Below are positions 14,564 through 23,397 of a stretch of 31,497 bases of DNA, piece after piece. The notes beneath the pieces are model-generated. The model worked only from the letters and a program-made list of their open reading frames with translations. It was not told where the DNA came from and made no database searches. Source of the stretch: an uncultured Bacteroides sp. Its GTDB lineage: Bacteria; Bacteroidota; Bacteroidia; Bacteroidales; Bacteroidaceae. The translations under genes and the position numbers were made by a program. The first letter of the stretch is position 1. Each line of letters starts with the position of its first letter. The stretch spans positions 1-31,497 of the forward strand of contig CAJKXC010000027.1 in the NCBI GenBank assembly GCA_905203765.1, written 5' to 3'.

Positions 14564-15277
14564 TTATTTAAGCTGAGTATCAATGAAGTTCAACATTGTT
14601 TTTGCGTTGTCCATCATCTTCTTCTGAGCCGGTTTGTCGGCGGAAAGCAATGGAATGAGCTTATCCAAATATTCTTTGGCTTCCTTGAATTCGCCCTTTG
14701 CCTTGTCGGCATCGGTCTTCAAAGTGTTGGCGCCCTGGCTGTAGTACAAAGAACCCAGGCTGTTGAGGGCGTTTACGTTATCCGGCTGGATAGCGATGGC
14801 TTGTTTGAAGGCTTCTTCCGCATCATTGATTTTCTTTGCTTTTTGTGCCATGATACCCTGGTTCACGTAGTAAGTGGCATACAGCTTCGTCAGGGTTTTG
14901 TTGTCAGGAACAGCTTCCAGACCTTCTTTCAAAGTAGCAACGTACTCGTCGTTCTTCTTCAAATCCTTCAAAGCGCCTGCCTTGCCAATGTAAGCATTAG
15001 CCAGGTTGTACTTCTTCTGCACGGCAATATCAAAATACTTCAAGGCTTCTTCCGGCCTCTTAATCTTATCGGCACAAACACCACAGTTATACGCAATTAC
15101 AGAATCTTGATTGTTGGTTTGTGTCAGATAAGTACTGAATTTGTCATAGGCTTCCTGATAGTTCTTAGCTTCCAAAGCCGCTTTACCGTCGTTGACCAAT
15201 TGGGCAGGGTCAGCATTCTGCGCATGGAAACTAATAGCTGCACAACACAGTGCAATGGACAAGATTAATTTTTTCAT
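14564..15277 (-). CDS. Exported TPR-repeat protein
   Basis: A 237-residue protein with a signal peptide (MKKLILSIALCCAAISFHAQ) and no lipobox, so probably periplasmic. The mature part is made of about five tetratricopeptide-like helix pairs. The clearest are AEEAFKQAIAIQPDNVNALN (about 157-176) and EALKYFDIAVQKKYNLANAY (about 77-96). TPRs are protein-protein scaffolds, and no enzymatic domain is attached. It has a full promoter (15307-15338) and a 22-bp repeat array upstream. Binding partners are unknown. Confidence 0.85.
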   Translation of the reverse strand: MKKLILSIALCCAAISFHAQNADPAQLVNDGKAALEAKNYQEAYDKFSTYLTQTNNQDSVIAYNCGVCADKIKRPEEALKYFDIAVQKKYNLANAYIGKAGALKDLKKNDEYVATLKEGLEAVPDNKTLTKLYATYYVNQGIMAQKAKKINDAEEAFKQAIAIQPDNVNALNSLGSLYYSQGANTLKTDADKAKGEFKEAKEYLDKLIPLLSADKPAQKKMMDNAKTMLNFIDTQLK

Positions 15278-15306
15278 ATGCTTTAATTAATTTAAAAGTT
15301 GATTCC

Positions 15307-15338
15307 CAAAGTTAGTTTACATAGGAGACAGAAGCAAA
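15307..15338 (-). promoter_or_regulatory. Promoter for the TPR gene
   Basis: On the minus strand TTTG (15335-15338) and TAACTTTG (15307-15314) are separated by 20 bp, a full match to the Bacteroides promoter. Transcription would begin about 25 bases before the start codon. Confidence 0.75.
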
Positions 15339-15410
15339 ACCTTTTACTTTTTTTGAGGTTTTTAGTGTAGCTGTAACAAGTGTTACTTTACGTAAACAAG
15401 GCAGGCAGGT

Positions 15411-15530
15411 GTATTGAAGAGCGGAACAGATAGTCTGTTCAAGTAAAACAGACCATACATTCGGGCGAAACGGACGGTCTGTTCGGGTAAAATAAACCGT
15501 CTGTTCCGGCATAACAGACGATGCGTTTCA
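15411..15530. repeat. 22-bp dyad-symmetric tandem array
   Basis: Units begin at 15433, 15455, 15477 and 15499, exactly 22 bp apart, with weaker copies at 15411 and 15521. The consensus is GTCTGTT, seven bases, AACAGAC, then one base, so each unit is a perfect or near-perfect dyad. It lies between the TPR promoter and the terminator of the tRNA gene. No open frame uses it. Confidence 0.75.
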
Positions 15531-15563
15531 ATTGTACGAATATTGTACAATCTTAGAAACAAG

Positions 15564-15602
15564 AAAGCCGCACGTATTTGATAATCAAATATTTGCGGCT
15601 TT
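15564..15602 (-). terminator. Terminator of the tRNA-Arg gene
   Basis: AAAGCCGCA (15564-15572) pairs with TGCGGCTTT (15594-15602); the inner bases ATTTGATAATCAAAT extend the stem. Read on the minus strand, it follows the tRNA directly and ends in TTTCTTG. Confidence 0.75.
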
Positions 15603-15608
15603 GCTTTG

Positions 15609-15682
<74 letters not shown>

Positions 15683-15698
15683 ATCCTTAATTGCGGTG

Positions 15699-15729
15699 CA
15701 AAGGTACGCTTTTTTACGAATATAGCAAA
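15699..15729 (-). promoter_or_regulatory. Promoter for tRNA-Arg
   Basis: On the minus strand TTTG (15726-15729) and TACCTTTG (15699-15706) are 19 bp apart, a perfect Bacteroides promoter. The tRNA begins 17 bases downstream. Confidence 0.8.
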
Positions 15730-15833
15730 CTTTTGTATCAGAAATATTTGTTGTTTGCAGAAAAGCACCGACGTACTTCCAAAACATTTACGTCAAAAAA
15801 CTTGTTTTAATATAAATAATAAAATAAAGAAGT

Positions 15834-16004
15834 ATGAGTAGACGTTCACAATTGGAACATGAAGTTTCATTAGCTCAAAAACGTATCAAAGAGGCTCCTA
15901 AGGATACACCCGAGCAGATCAGAAAGATATGGGAAAAGGAGTTGGTAGATCTTGAGATAGAGCTCAACAATCTGACTGACGACGAAGAAGATAATAATGA
16001 ATAA
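15834..16004 (+). CDS. Small charged hypothetical protein, 56 residues
   Basis: A complete short frame encoding MSRRSQLEHEVSLAQKRIKE and ending in the acidic tail DDEEDNNE. The whole protein is predicted as one amphipathic helix, likely a coiled coil, with basic start and acidic end. It ends 11 bases before rpiA and uses a codon pattern like its neighbours, so it is probably translated and co-transcribed with rpiA. No family is recognised. It could bind another protein or be a regulator; nothing in the sequence decides. Confidence 0.6.
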   Translation: MSRRSQLEHEVSLAQKRIKEAPKDTPEQIRKIWEKELVDLEIELNNLTDDEEDNNE

Positions 16005-16015
16005 ATTCGGAGACT

Positions 16016-16723
16016 ATGAAATGGGAGAATCAGTTAATCGGACATTTGCAGTGGTCGGGCACGATTATTAACCGGGAAAGCAAGGAGCTTGTAGCCCGCG
16101 ATATTGCCGGAATGGCCAAAGAAGGCGATATCATCGGAGCCGGTTCCGGTTCCACCGTTTATCTGGCTTTATTGGCGTTGGCCGAACGCATCCGCAACGA
16201 GTCCCTGCATATAGAAATTATTCCGGCTTCCACCGAAATCTCCATGACGTGCATACAGCTTGGAATACCGCAAACTACCCTATGGAACAAACATCCCGAC
16301 TGGACATTTGACGGAGCGGATGAGGTGGATCCCCGTCACAATCTGATTAAAGGACGCGGCGGAGCTATGTTCAGGGAGAAACTGCTGATTAAAAGCAGCA
16401 ATAAGAGCTACATCATTGTCGATAAAAGCAAGATGGTCGGGAAGCTGGGAAGCAACTTCCCGATACCGGTAGAGGTCTTTCCCGACGCACTGACTCTTGT
16501 AGAGAACGAGTTACGCCGACTGGGCGCCTCGGAGATAACCTTGCGCCTGGCCGGTGGAAAGGACGGGCCTGTGTTCACCGAAAACGGCAATTTCATCCTT
16601 GATGTGCGTTTTGAAAACATCGCCCTCGACCTGGAACAAAAGCTGAAATCAATTACCGGAGTTATTGAAAGCGGGCTTTTCATCGGCTATGATACGGAGA
16701 TTATCGTAGCAGACAAGCATTGA
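16016..16723 (+). CDS. rpiA: Ribose-5-phosphate isomerase A
   Basis: A 235-residue enzyme converting ribose-5-phosphate and ribulose-5-phosphate in the pentose phosphate pathway. It has the RpiA signatures GAGSGSTV (41-48, phosphate binding), DGADEVD (99-105, with the catalytic acid) and KGRGGA (112-117). The N-terminus is about 15 residues longer than in E. coli RpiA. It is preceded at 11 bases by a small protein gene and ends 6 bases from the convergent AbgT gene. Its product feeds Prs, encoded 6.7 kb away in this window. Confidence 0.93.
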   Translation: MKWENQLIGHLQWSGTIINRESKELVARDIAGMAKEGDIIGAGSGSTVYLALLALAERIRNESLHIEIIPASTEISMTCIQLGIPQTTLWNKHPDWTFDGADEVDPRHNLIKGRGGAMFREKLLIKSSNKSYIIVDKSKMVGKLGSNFPIPVEVFPDALTLVENELRRLGASEITLRLAGGKDGPVFTENGNFILDVRFENIALDLEQKLKSITGVIESGLFIGYDTEIIVADKH

Positions 16724-16729
16724 CATTAA

Positions 16730-18184
16730 CTACAGTCCTAAGGGCAGCCCGCTGACGTACCAGAGCACAAACAATGCTGTCCATGCCAGCAGAATGGCGA
16801 GGGAGTATCTCCAAGTGTACTTCAACAGCGAGCCATAGGTAGACTGCTTGTCGTATTGCTGCATATAAGTCAGCACCAGTGGCATGTAGAACATGAAGGG
16901 CGTAATGGCATTCGTGGCGCTATCGCCTATGCGGAAAGCACATTGCGCCATGTCCGGCGAAATGCCCATGCCTGCCAGTACGGGAACGAAGATGAAGGAC
17001 ATAAACGTCCACTTGGCAGTGGCGGATGCCATGATAAGATTGACCAACGCCGTGAACAGGATAAACAGAATCAATATCCACAAACTGCCCAGACGGACGG
17101 ACGAAAGCAAATCCGCCCCCATGATGGCAATGCACTTGTCCAAATGCGAATATTCGAAGCAGGCAAACATCTGCGAAGCGAAGAAAGCAATCACAAAATA
17201 GACGCCGAGCAGCTTCATCGGCTGGGTAAGCCCCTCTATCACATCCCCGTCCGAACGATAGCGGCCGGAAGCAAATCCGTACACCATTCCCATCAGTCCG
17301 ATACCGAGAGAAAGCAGGAACAGAATGCCGACGATAAACGGAGATCGGATCAGTCCGCCATTGACACTCCGCAATATTCCCCACGAAGAGAACGTAGCCC
17401 ATAAGATAATGGCGGCATACAGCAAGCCCACTATAACCGCGCTAACCATCGCTCTCCGCTCCTTGCGCGACAACTGCTTGTATCCGTTGAACCGGATCTC
17501 GCCTTCGTATTCGCCCAAGCGTGGCAACAGATTCCTGCGGGTGATATAATAAATGATGAACGCAAGCAGGAAAGCGGAAGCGAAAAGGAAATAATAGTTG
17601 CACAGCGGCCCTGTCTGTCCCGGAGCTATGTTCGCCCTGTCGGCAGCCTCTTGTGTCATGGCAGAGAGCATAGGGTCCAAAGTGCTGAAGAAGATATTGG
17701 CGCTATATCCGCACGATACGGAAACGTATGCCACAATGATTCCACCGACCGGATGCAGTCCTACGGACTGGAATAGCGTAGCGGCAATGGGCAGCAGAAT
17801 GATGTAGCCTGCATCCCCTACTACATTGGACAATAATCCTAAGATAATCACCCAAAGAATAATGCGCCACGGGTCGCGTTGCCGCCTGACTCCCTTGCGG
17901 ATGCAAGCATCTATGAAGCCCGAATGCTGTGCCACCCCGATGCCGAACATCGCCACAATGACCAAGCCCAGCGGGGCGAATCCCGTGAAGTTGGTTACCA
18001 CATGGCGCAGCAGCCAGCGGATGCCTTCCGGGCTCAGCAGGCTCTGCACACGTATCTCCTCTCCCGTCTGCGGTTGCAGCACCTTCAGGCCATAGACATC
18101 GAATATCCATGACAGGAGAATGACTGCCAGCGTCAGCAGGAAGAACATCGTTGCGGGATGTGGCATGCGCCATTTATTCCTCAT
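16730..18184 (-). CDS. AbgT-family transporter
   Basis: A 484-residue membrane protein with about eleven hydrophobic segments, matching the AbgT family in length and in sequence such as VVGDAGYIILLPIAATLF, FVPVLAGMGISPDMAQCAFRIGD and SATNAITPFMFY. AbgT members carry p-aminobenzoyl-glutamate, a folate breakdown product, and some export sulfonamide antimetabolites using the proton gradient. The gene starts 13 bases after the response regulator stop, so it probably shares that transcript. The substrate here is untested; folate fragments or small dipeptides are the likely class. Confidence 0.88.
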   Translation of the reverse strand: MRNKWRMPHPATMFFLLTLAVILLSWIFDVYGLKVLQPQTGEEIRVQSLLSPEGIRWLLRHVVTNFTGFAPLGLVIVAMFGIGVAQHSGFIDACIRKGVRRQRDPWRIILWVIILGLLSNVVGDAGYIILLPIAATLFQSVGLHPVGGIIVAYVSVSCGYSANIFFSTLDPMLSAMTQEAADRANIAPGQTGPLCNYYFLFASAFLLAFIIYYITRRNLLPRLGEYEGEIRFNGYKQLSRKERRAMVSAVIVGLLYAAIILWATFSSWGILRSVNGGLIRSPFIVGILFLLSLGIGLMGMVYGFASGRYRSDGDVIEGLTQPMKLLGVYFVIAFFASQMFACFEYSHLDKCIAIMGADLLSSVRLGSLWILILFILFTALVNLIMASATAKWTFMSFIFVPVLAGMGISPDMAQCAFRIGDSATNAITPFMFYMPLVLTYMQQYDKQSTYGSLLKYTWRYSLAILLAWTALFVLWYVSGLPLGL

Positions 18185-18197
18185 AGGTAGCGGTAGT

Positions 18198-18926
18198 TTA
18201 TTCGTCGTCCGGTTCCAGATTATCTATATCGAGAATGCGAAGTTCCAGCGCACGCACAGCCAGGCGCGTGGCATTCACTCCCACCCGTTCGCTGGGCGGA
18301 AAGAGACGTCCCACCAGGTCGTTCTGACGCTTTTCCAGCGATTTCACCCCGAAAGGCATTCCCTTCAGGTTGGCTATCATTTCCTTGGTATAGCCCAATG
18401 CCAGGTGACGAAGGAAACGTTCGTCGTATTCGTCGATGTCATAGCTGATAATAGCTTCCTGACGTTTGGCATCGTTCAATACCGATTTCTTGAATCGCTC
18501 TACAATCTTTTCCAGGATCGGATAGTTGAAAACCAGCTTCTTGCCGTCCATCACCGCCTGTACATCGGTCTTGGTGAGCAGTTCGCCGGTCTTCAGGATG
18601 ATGCCGTCCGCTCCGGCTTCCAGTACATCCACCCATAACTTCTCATTCAGGATTTCTCCCGTGAAGATGAGCACATGCACACCCGGATAACGTTTGAAGA
18701 TATTCCGGCAGATATCTACGCCGATTGTGGTGGAACCGCCCAAACCCAGGTCGAGCAGGACGAGGTCGGGTACTCCCGCCTCTATCAGTGTCCAGAACTC
18801 TTGTTCGGTCATGGCTGTGCCTATGACCTCTGCATTGGGAATTTCGTGACGGAATATCTCTTCCGTGCCTTTCAGTTCCAGTTTTACATCTTCAACGATG
18901 ATAACTTTAAATTTCTTGTCTTCCAT
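18198..18926 (-). CDS. Two-component response regulator
   Basis: A 242-residue regulator. The receiver domain (about 5-125) has the complete set: acidic E12/D13, phosphoacceptor D59 (LVLLDLGLGG), T89 (IFTGE) and K112 (ILKTGE). The C-terminal part (about 165-225, LALGYTKEMIANLKG then KSLEKRQNDLVGRL) looks like a divergent LuxR/NarL-type helix-turn-helix, so it probably binds DNA. The start lies 3 bases after the stop of the large kinase gene, marking it as the cognate partner. The AbgT transporter gene follows directly and is a plausible target. Target sites are unknown. Confidence 0.85.
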   Translation of the reverse strand: MEDKKFKVIIVEDVKLELKGTEEIFRHEIPNAEVIGTAMTEQEFWTLIEAGVPDLVLLDLGLGGSTTIGVDICRNIFKRYPGVHVLIFTGEILNEKLWVDVLEAGADGIILKTGELLTKTDVQAVMDGKKLVFNYPILEKIVERFKKSVLNDAKRQEAIISYDIDEYDERFLRHLALGYTKEMIANLKGMPFGVKSLEKRQNDLVGRLFPPSERVGVNATRLAVRALELRILDIDNLEPDDE

Positions 18927-18929
18927 ATT

Positions 18930-21900
18930 CTATTTTTTCGGTAGTGTGAAATACACAGTGAAACCGCCTTCTCTACCCTTTTCGGCATTGATGCGGCAAC
19001 CGCGGCGTCCGGCATACTCGTCGTGGTCGCGGATAATCTGCTTGCATACCAGATACTCCGTACCACGTAATTCGCCCTTCTCGCCTGCCGTCATGCGTGC
19101 CAGGTTCGGATAGAACAACTGATTCAATTCTTCACGGGTTTTCTCCCTGCGCATATCTGTAAATAAAAAGCGTACAAATTCACCGTCCTCTTGTGCCGAC
19201 AGACGGAGTTCGCCGTCCTGCGCAACGGAAAGGGCTTCATCTATCAGATTCTCCAAAAGGAAACGTGACTGGTTCAGGTCGCCAACGATACAGCCGTCCC
19301 AAGTCTCCACATGGAAATCTATCTGCGGCTTGCCGCCCTTGTTCGACTTGCGGAAATACTTTTCGGCAGCAGCCATCAATTCCGGTACGGCTATGGTTGT
19401 CCGGCGGAAAGTAACCTCTTCCAGCTGGCGCGAAGCACACGAACTGAGTATCGTAAAGATACCTTTATAATACTCTATCAGTTCACTGATAGCGGCTACG
19501 GTTTCCCGTTCCTCTACTTCCGTCAGTTGGGTGGAGCGCAGTTTGCCGATCAGCAGCTTTATTTTGTTGGGATAGTAAATCGTTTCGTGCTTGATGGTGG
19601 AAAGGCAATTATCCAATACCATGTTCTGCACGTGCAGCAGGCTGTCTTCCCACGAGGCACGGCGGGCTTCGTCCTGGGCGGTTTCGATGTCCCGGTACTT
19701 TGTAGCCAACTTCACTACCGCATTGAAGATGACGATTGCCACATACCGGGCAATCAGTTCGAGCAGCAGATGGTCGGACTCCTGCTCCGTGCCCTCGCGA
19801 CGCTCCAGACACAGCACGCCGATGCAGCGGCAGGCGCTTCCGGCATCTACGACAAGCGGCAGTGCTTGCATTCTTCTTTCCGTCAGATAGGTTTGTTGCT
19901 CAAAGCAATGCTCTATGAAGGACTTATACGGCCTTTCTTCTTCCGGGGTCGCGTCCTCTGCCGGATTAGAGGTATATTCCAGTTGATGGGTAGCTTCATT
20001 ATATACGGCAATGCTCAGCCGGTCGATGCTCAACAGCTCGTTTACGGCATCGAAGGCGGCATTCACAATCTGCAACGGGATTTCTTTCAACGTGTCCTCT
20101 TCGCGCTGCAACATCTCTTCCGTTTCGGAAACGGGCAACTGCGAAGCGGTGAACACTTTTTCATTGATTTCGAGCACTTGTTCCAGATTCCACCGGTTGA
20201 CCAAGCGTTTGCGGAAAATAAGGATGTGATACCCCAACCACAGTATAAACAACAGGATAACCGCCAGCAGAATACCTACCATCTTATTATTGGTGGAACG
20301 TTCCAGCTGCCGGCAATAGTCTTCCAAAGACTGGTCCTCGCCCAGCAGCTTATACATGGTGGTGTATGCCGCATTATTGTAGGCATAGTCATCCCATTGC
20401 TTCAGTGCCAGGAATGAAACCGCCGCCTCATTGCGGATGTCCAGTATCACATGGTAATCGGAGTTGAACAGCTGATTCCACCAATCCAGTTCGGCAGGCG
20501 CTCCATCTCCGGTCATAGTCATAAGGCGCTCCGGAGCAGGTGCATATTGCTTGTAGTGGTCGTTCAGGCAAGTCATTGCCGAGTCTACGTACTGCAAGGC
20601 CGTTTCGTAATCGCCGTCCACATTGCAATAATACGCCTCGTTGGCATAATCGGATGCAAGATCCAACAGCATTTCATACTCATCCTGCGCAGCCAGGGCG
20701 AGGGAGTCCTGTACGGTTTCCCCGGGCACAGCCCCCACCTCATTCCGACAGGACGACATTCCCAATGCCAGCACCATCAGCAATACCGACATCACTTTGC
20801 GAACGCCGACAGGCAGGCGGAAATAGAAACGGCTTCCCTTTCCCAATGTGCTATCTACATTGAACAGGCAGATTTTGAATAATTCGTTCGTCTTGCGATA
20901 TTTCTCGATGATACCTTTGCAGTTCATCAGTCCGAAACCGCTTCCCTTGTTCTTTTTCAGTTCTTCTTTATCGGGGGCGTCGTTCATGCCGATGGCTTTG
21001 GAGTCGTAAACCTTCTCACCGACAATGCGTGCCACGTCCTCGGCAGAAAGCCCGCAACCGTTATCCTCTACCGAGATTTCCACATAATTCTCTTCCTGGC
21101 GGGCATACACTTTCACTACGCCACCTTGCGGAGTATATTTACGGGCATTCTCCGCCAGCGTATTGATCATAAACAGGGTGAGCGCCTTGTCGGCTTTTAC
21201 CCAGGCTTCCGTAGGCTCCACTTCCAGGCACTGGTGTTTCATTTCGAAAGCGCGGTTTCCCTTCCGTAACAGGTCGAAAAGCTCGTTCAGTTCAAAGGCT
21301 TCGATATTCAGGCTCAGAGTGCCTTGCTTCATCTTGATCCACAGGGCAAGGATATCGTTGTATTCGTTGATGGTGGTTACTAGTTCGTCAATGTACTGGT
21401 ACTTCTCTTTTTTGATTTGTCCGTCTTGCAGGAATCCTTTTTGGGTGAGCTTGTGCACTTCGTTGATGATGCGGTCTATATACGGATGAATGCCATTCAC
21501 GATGGACATACAAGCCTTCTTTATCAGGTTCTGCCGCTTGTTTCCCGCAATATGCTGCTCGTAGATGTAACGCTGCTTTTCCAGCCTGCGCTGCTCGTCG
21601 CCCAGGGAGATGGACGTCATTCCGTTGTCGAGTGCCCACCGGATATAAGGTTCTATCACGCGCACAATGGCCTGGTCGTCTTTGCCCATCTTGTGCGGAA
21701 AGACTAACTTCCCCTCTTCTATATGTATATCTTTCGCTCCGAACAGTTTCTCCAAATCCGGGCAAACTGCCGCCTGGATGGCATCGACAATTTCCTCTTC
21801 CGTCTGTGCGTCGGCAGGAATGGAAGCGGTGATCTTCTGGCAGATATCCAGCATCAGTTGCAGGCGTTGGAGATGCTGCTTGTTTCGGGCTTTAGAGCGC

Positions 21901-23273
21901 CTGTTGAAGAACCAGAAGAACAGAAAGACCAGTACGAAGCCCACAATGACCAGAGACAAGAGAACATTCAGTTGCCTCGACTCCTTCTCCAATGCCTGGT
22001 AGCGGCTTTCCAGTTCTTTGTCTTGCCGGGTGTCTTCCAGAATATCCAGATAGATATTGCGGTTATAGTCAGACTTCTCTTTCATTTCAAGCCCGGCATA
22101 AGTCACGCTCAACTGCTCGCGGATGCGGGATATCCATTCCGGTACGGTTTTCAGTTTGTGCTCCATCCAGGCCTTCTCGGCACAAATCGTATCTTGGCGG
22201 TCGAACGCCTTCAGCCAGTCCAAGCTGTCGTGGCAATCGTAAAAGCGGCGGTGATGGTCGTTCACGCATTCCAGGGCCAGCGTCAGTGTGTCCAAAGCCT
22301 CGGAATACTTGCCGTGTGCATTCAGATACTTGCCGATGGAGACATAAGCTCCCGCTATCTGGTACAAATCGTTGTACTGGCGGAACTTCTGCAAAGCCAT
22401 CTGCCCCAGCCGCATCGGCAGCAAAGAGTCTATCGGGGCGCCAAAGCGTGTCAATGCATGCGAACGGCGGTCCTGGAAGAATTCATAATTATCCGGCGAC
22501 GCCATCAGATTGGCAAGTCCTTGTACGCCATTTCCTTCAAAGTAAAGATAGCCTTTCCGGGACGCCAGACGCCAGGTGGTATATAGTTCATCGAATTCAC
22601 GCAACCGTTGTTCGTCCGGAGTTTCACCCTCGCACAGCGCTGCCGAGCCTTTGATATAATGGTAATACAGCAGTTGGTTGGTGTCCGCCAGCAATTCTTC
22701 ATTTTCGGGTACTTCGTTGATGGATGCCACCGCTTCCGGACGCTGTTGGAGATAATAGTAATAAACCGCAGAAACGATATAGAACTCCGAACGCGCGTAG
22801 TTCAGACGCAGGCGTTCGTGCTTGTCTACGAAAAGGTTATTGTCTTCGGCTATCCGCTTCATACGCCGCAGGGCACTGTTGCGATAGTCGTAGAATTCCT
22901 TGTTCAGAGCAGTCCGCTGATAGATTTTCATCAGGCCGATATCGGCTATCAGGAGTTCCAGTTCGTTTTTGGTCAAGTCGTAAACTTCCTGATGATATTT
23001 TTCCGCCCGTTCAAAATCCATACGCATAAAAGCACAAAATCCCAGGTTGTTGCACGCTTCCGCTTTGCCCTGTTTATACAGGCTCACTTCATTATAAGCC
23101 CGCGAAGCAGCATGACAAGACGAATCGAGGTTTTTGTAACGATAAGTATAGGCTGCCTGGTTGAGAGAGTCAATAAGACGCACTTCCTTCATCGGGGCTG
23201 TGCCTACACACGAAACCATTGCCGTAGAAAGATACAACAAACCTGCAAGTAGTATGAAAGGAAGTCGTTTCAT
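18930..23273 (-). CDS. Double histidine kinase-like sensor (DUF5112/DUF5113-type)
   Basis: A 1447-residue protein made of two kinase-like halves. Half one: signal with C22, TPR-like sensor (about 30-400), membrane segment 437-456, DHp-like region 575-615, and an intact ATP-binding domain (N704/N709, D737-NGCGL, GSGFGL at 777-782). Half two: internal hydrophobic stretch ending SSC842, second sensor (about 850-990), membrane segment 998-1020, GAF-like region (about 1045-1190), H-box KHE at H1229, then a degraded ATPase (no DNGxG near 1373, GTEYL in place of GxGxGL near 1404). In half one the aligned phosphoacceptor is N593, not His. The halves therefore look complementary. The length agrees with DUF5112/DUF5113 proteins as I recall them. 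Confidence 0.85.
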   Translation of the reverse strand: MKRLPFILLAGLLYLSTAMVSCVGTAPMKEVRLIDSLNQAAYTYRYKNLDSSCHAASRAYNEVSLYKQGKAEACNNLGFCAFMRMDFERAEKYHQEVYDLTKNELELLIADIGLMKIYQRTALNKEFYDYRNSALRRMKRIAEDNNLFVDKHERLRLNYARSEFYIVSAVYYYYLQQRPEAVASINEVPENEELLADTNQLLYYHYIKGSAALCEGETPDEQRLREFDELYTTWRLASRKGYLYFEGNGVQGLANLMASPDNYEFFQDRRSHALTRFGAPIDSLLPMRLGQMALQKFRQYNDLYQIAGAYVSIGKYLNAHGKYSEALDTLTLALECVNDHHRRFYDCHDSLDWLKAFDRQDTICAEKAWMEHKLKTVPEWISRIREQLSVTYAGLEMKEKSDYNRNIYLDILEDTRQDKELESRYQALEKESRQLNVLLSLVIVGFVLVFLFFWFFNRRSKARNKQHLQRLQLMLDICQKITASIPADAQTEEEIVDAIQAAVCPDLEKLFGAKDIHIEEGKLVFPHKMGKDDQAIVRVIEPYIRWALDNGMTSISLGDEQRRLEKQRYIYEQHIAGNKRQNLIKKACMSIVNGIHPYIDRIINEVHKLTQKGFLQDGQIKKEKYQYIDELVTTINEYNDILALWIKMKQGTLSLNIEAFELNELFDLLRKGNRAFEMKHQCLEVEPTEAWVKADKALTLFMINTLAENARKYTPQGGVVKVYARQEENYVEISVEDNGCGLSAEDVARIVGEKVYDSKAIGMNDAPDKEELKKNKGSGFGLMNCKGIIEKYRKTNELFKICLFNVDSTLGKGSRFYFRLPVGVRKVMSVLLMVLALGMSSCRNEVGAVPGETVQDSLALAAQDEYEMLLDLASDYANEAYYCNVDGDYETALQYVDSAMTCLNDHYKQYAPAPERLMTMTGDGAPAELDWWNQLFNSDYHVILDIRNEAAVSFLALKQWDDYAYNNAAYTTMYKLLGEDQSLEDYCRQLERSTNNKMVGILLAVILLFILWLGYHILIFRKRLVNRWNLEQVLEINEKVFTASQLPVSETEEMLQREEDTLKEIPLQIVNAAFDAVNELLSIDRLSIAVYNEATHQLEYTSNPAEDATPEEERPYKSFIEHCFEQQTYLTERRMQALPLVVDAGSACRCIGVLCLERREGTEQESDHLLLELIARYVAIVIFNAVVKLATKYRDIETAQDEARRASWEDSLLHVQNMVLDNCLSTIKHETIYYPNKIKLLIGKLRSTQLTEVEERETVAAISELIEYYKGIFTILSSCASRQLEEVTFRRTTIAVPELMAAAEKYFRKSNKGGKPQIDFHVETWDGCIVGDLNQSRFLLENLIDEALSVAQDGELRLSAQEDGEFVRFLFTDMRREKTREELNQLFYPNLARMTAGEKGELRGTEYLVCKQIIRDHDEYAGRRGCRINAEKGREGGFTVYFTLPKK

Positions 23274-23327
23274 AAAGCAAAGCTACGAATAAATTCGAGA
23301 AAGAAAAATAATTTTTATACAATAACT

Positions 23328-23360
23328 CTTGTCTTATGTAACTGGAAATTCATACCTTTG
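23328..23360 (+). promoter_or_regulatory. Promoter for prs
   Basis: CTTG (23328-23331) and TACCTTTG (23353-23360) lie 21 bp apart, matching the -33 and -7 elements. The start codon is 38 bases after the -7 box. Confidence 0.7.
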
Positions 23361-23397
23361 CATGCAAATTAACAAATAGGTAACATCTATTACACAA

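Noticed and set aside
19311..20417. Plus-strand frame of 368 residues
   Set aside because: It is antisense to the double kinase gene and has no domain features.
18930..23273. Two separate kinase genes joined by an assembly error
   Set aside because: The frame is open through the junction, the internal SSC842 segment works as a membrane segment, and the total length agrees with proteins of this type that I recall.
23278..23285. Minus-strand -7 box TAGCTTTG for the kinase gene
   Set aside because: A perfect match, but it would start transcription at or inside the start codon; it is either a leaderless transcript or chance, so it is not listed as a promoter.
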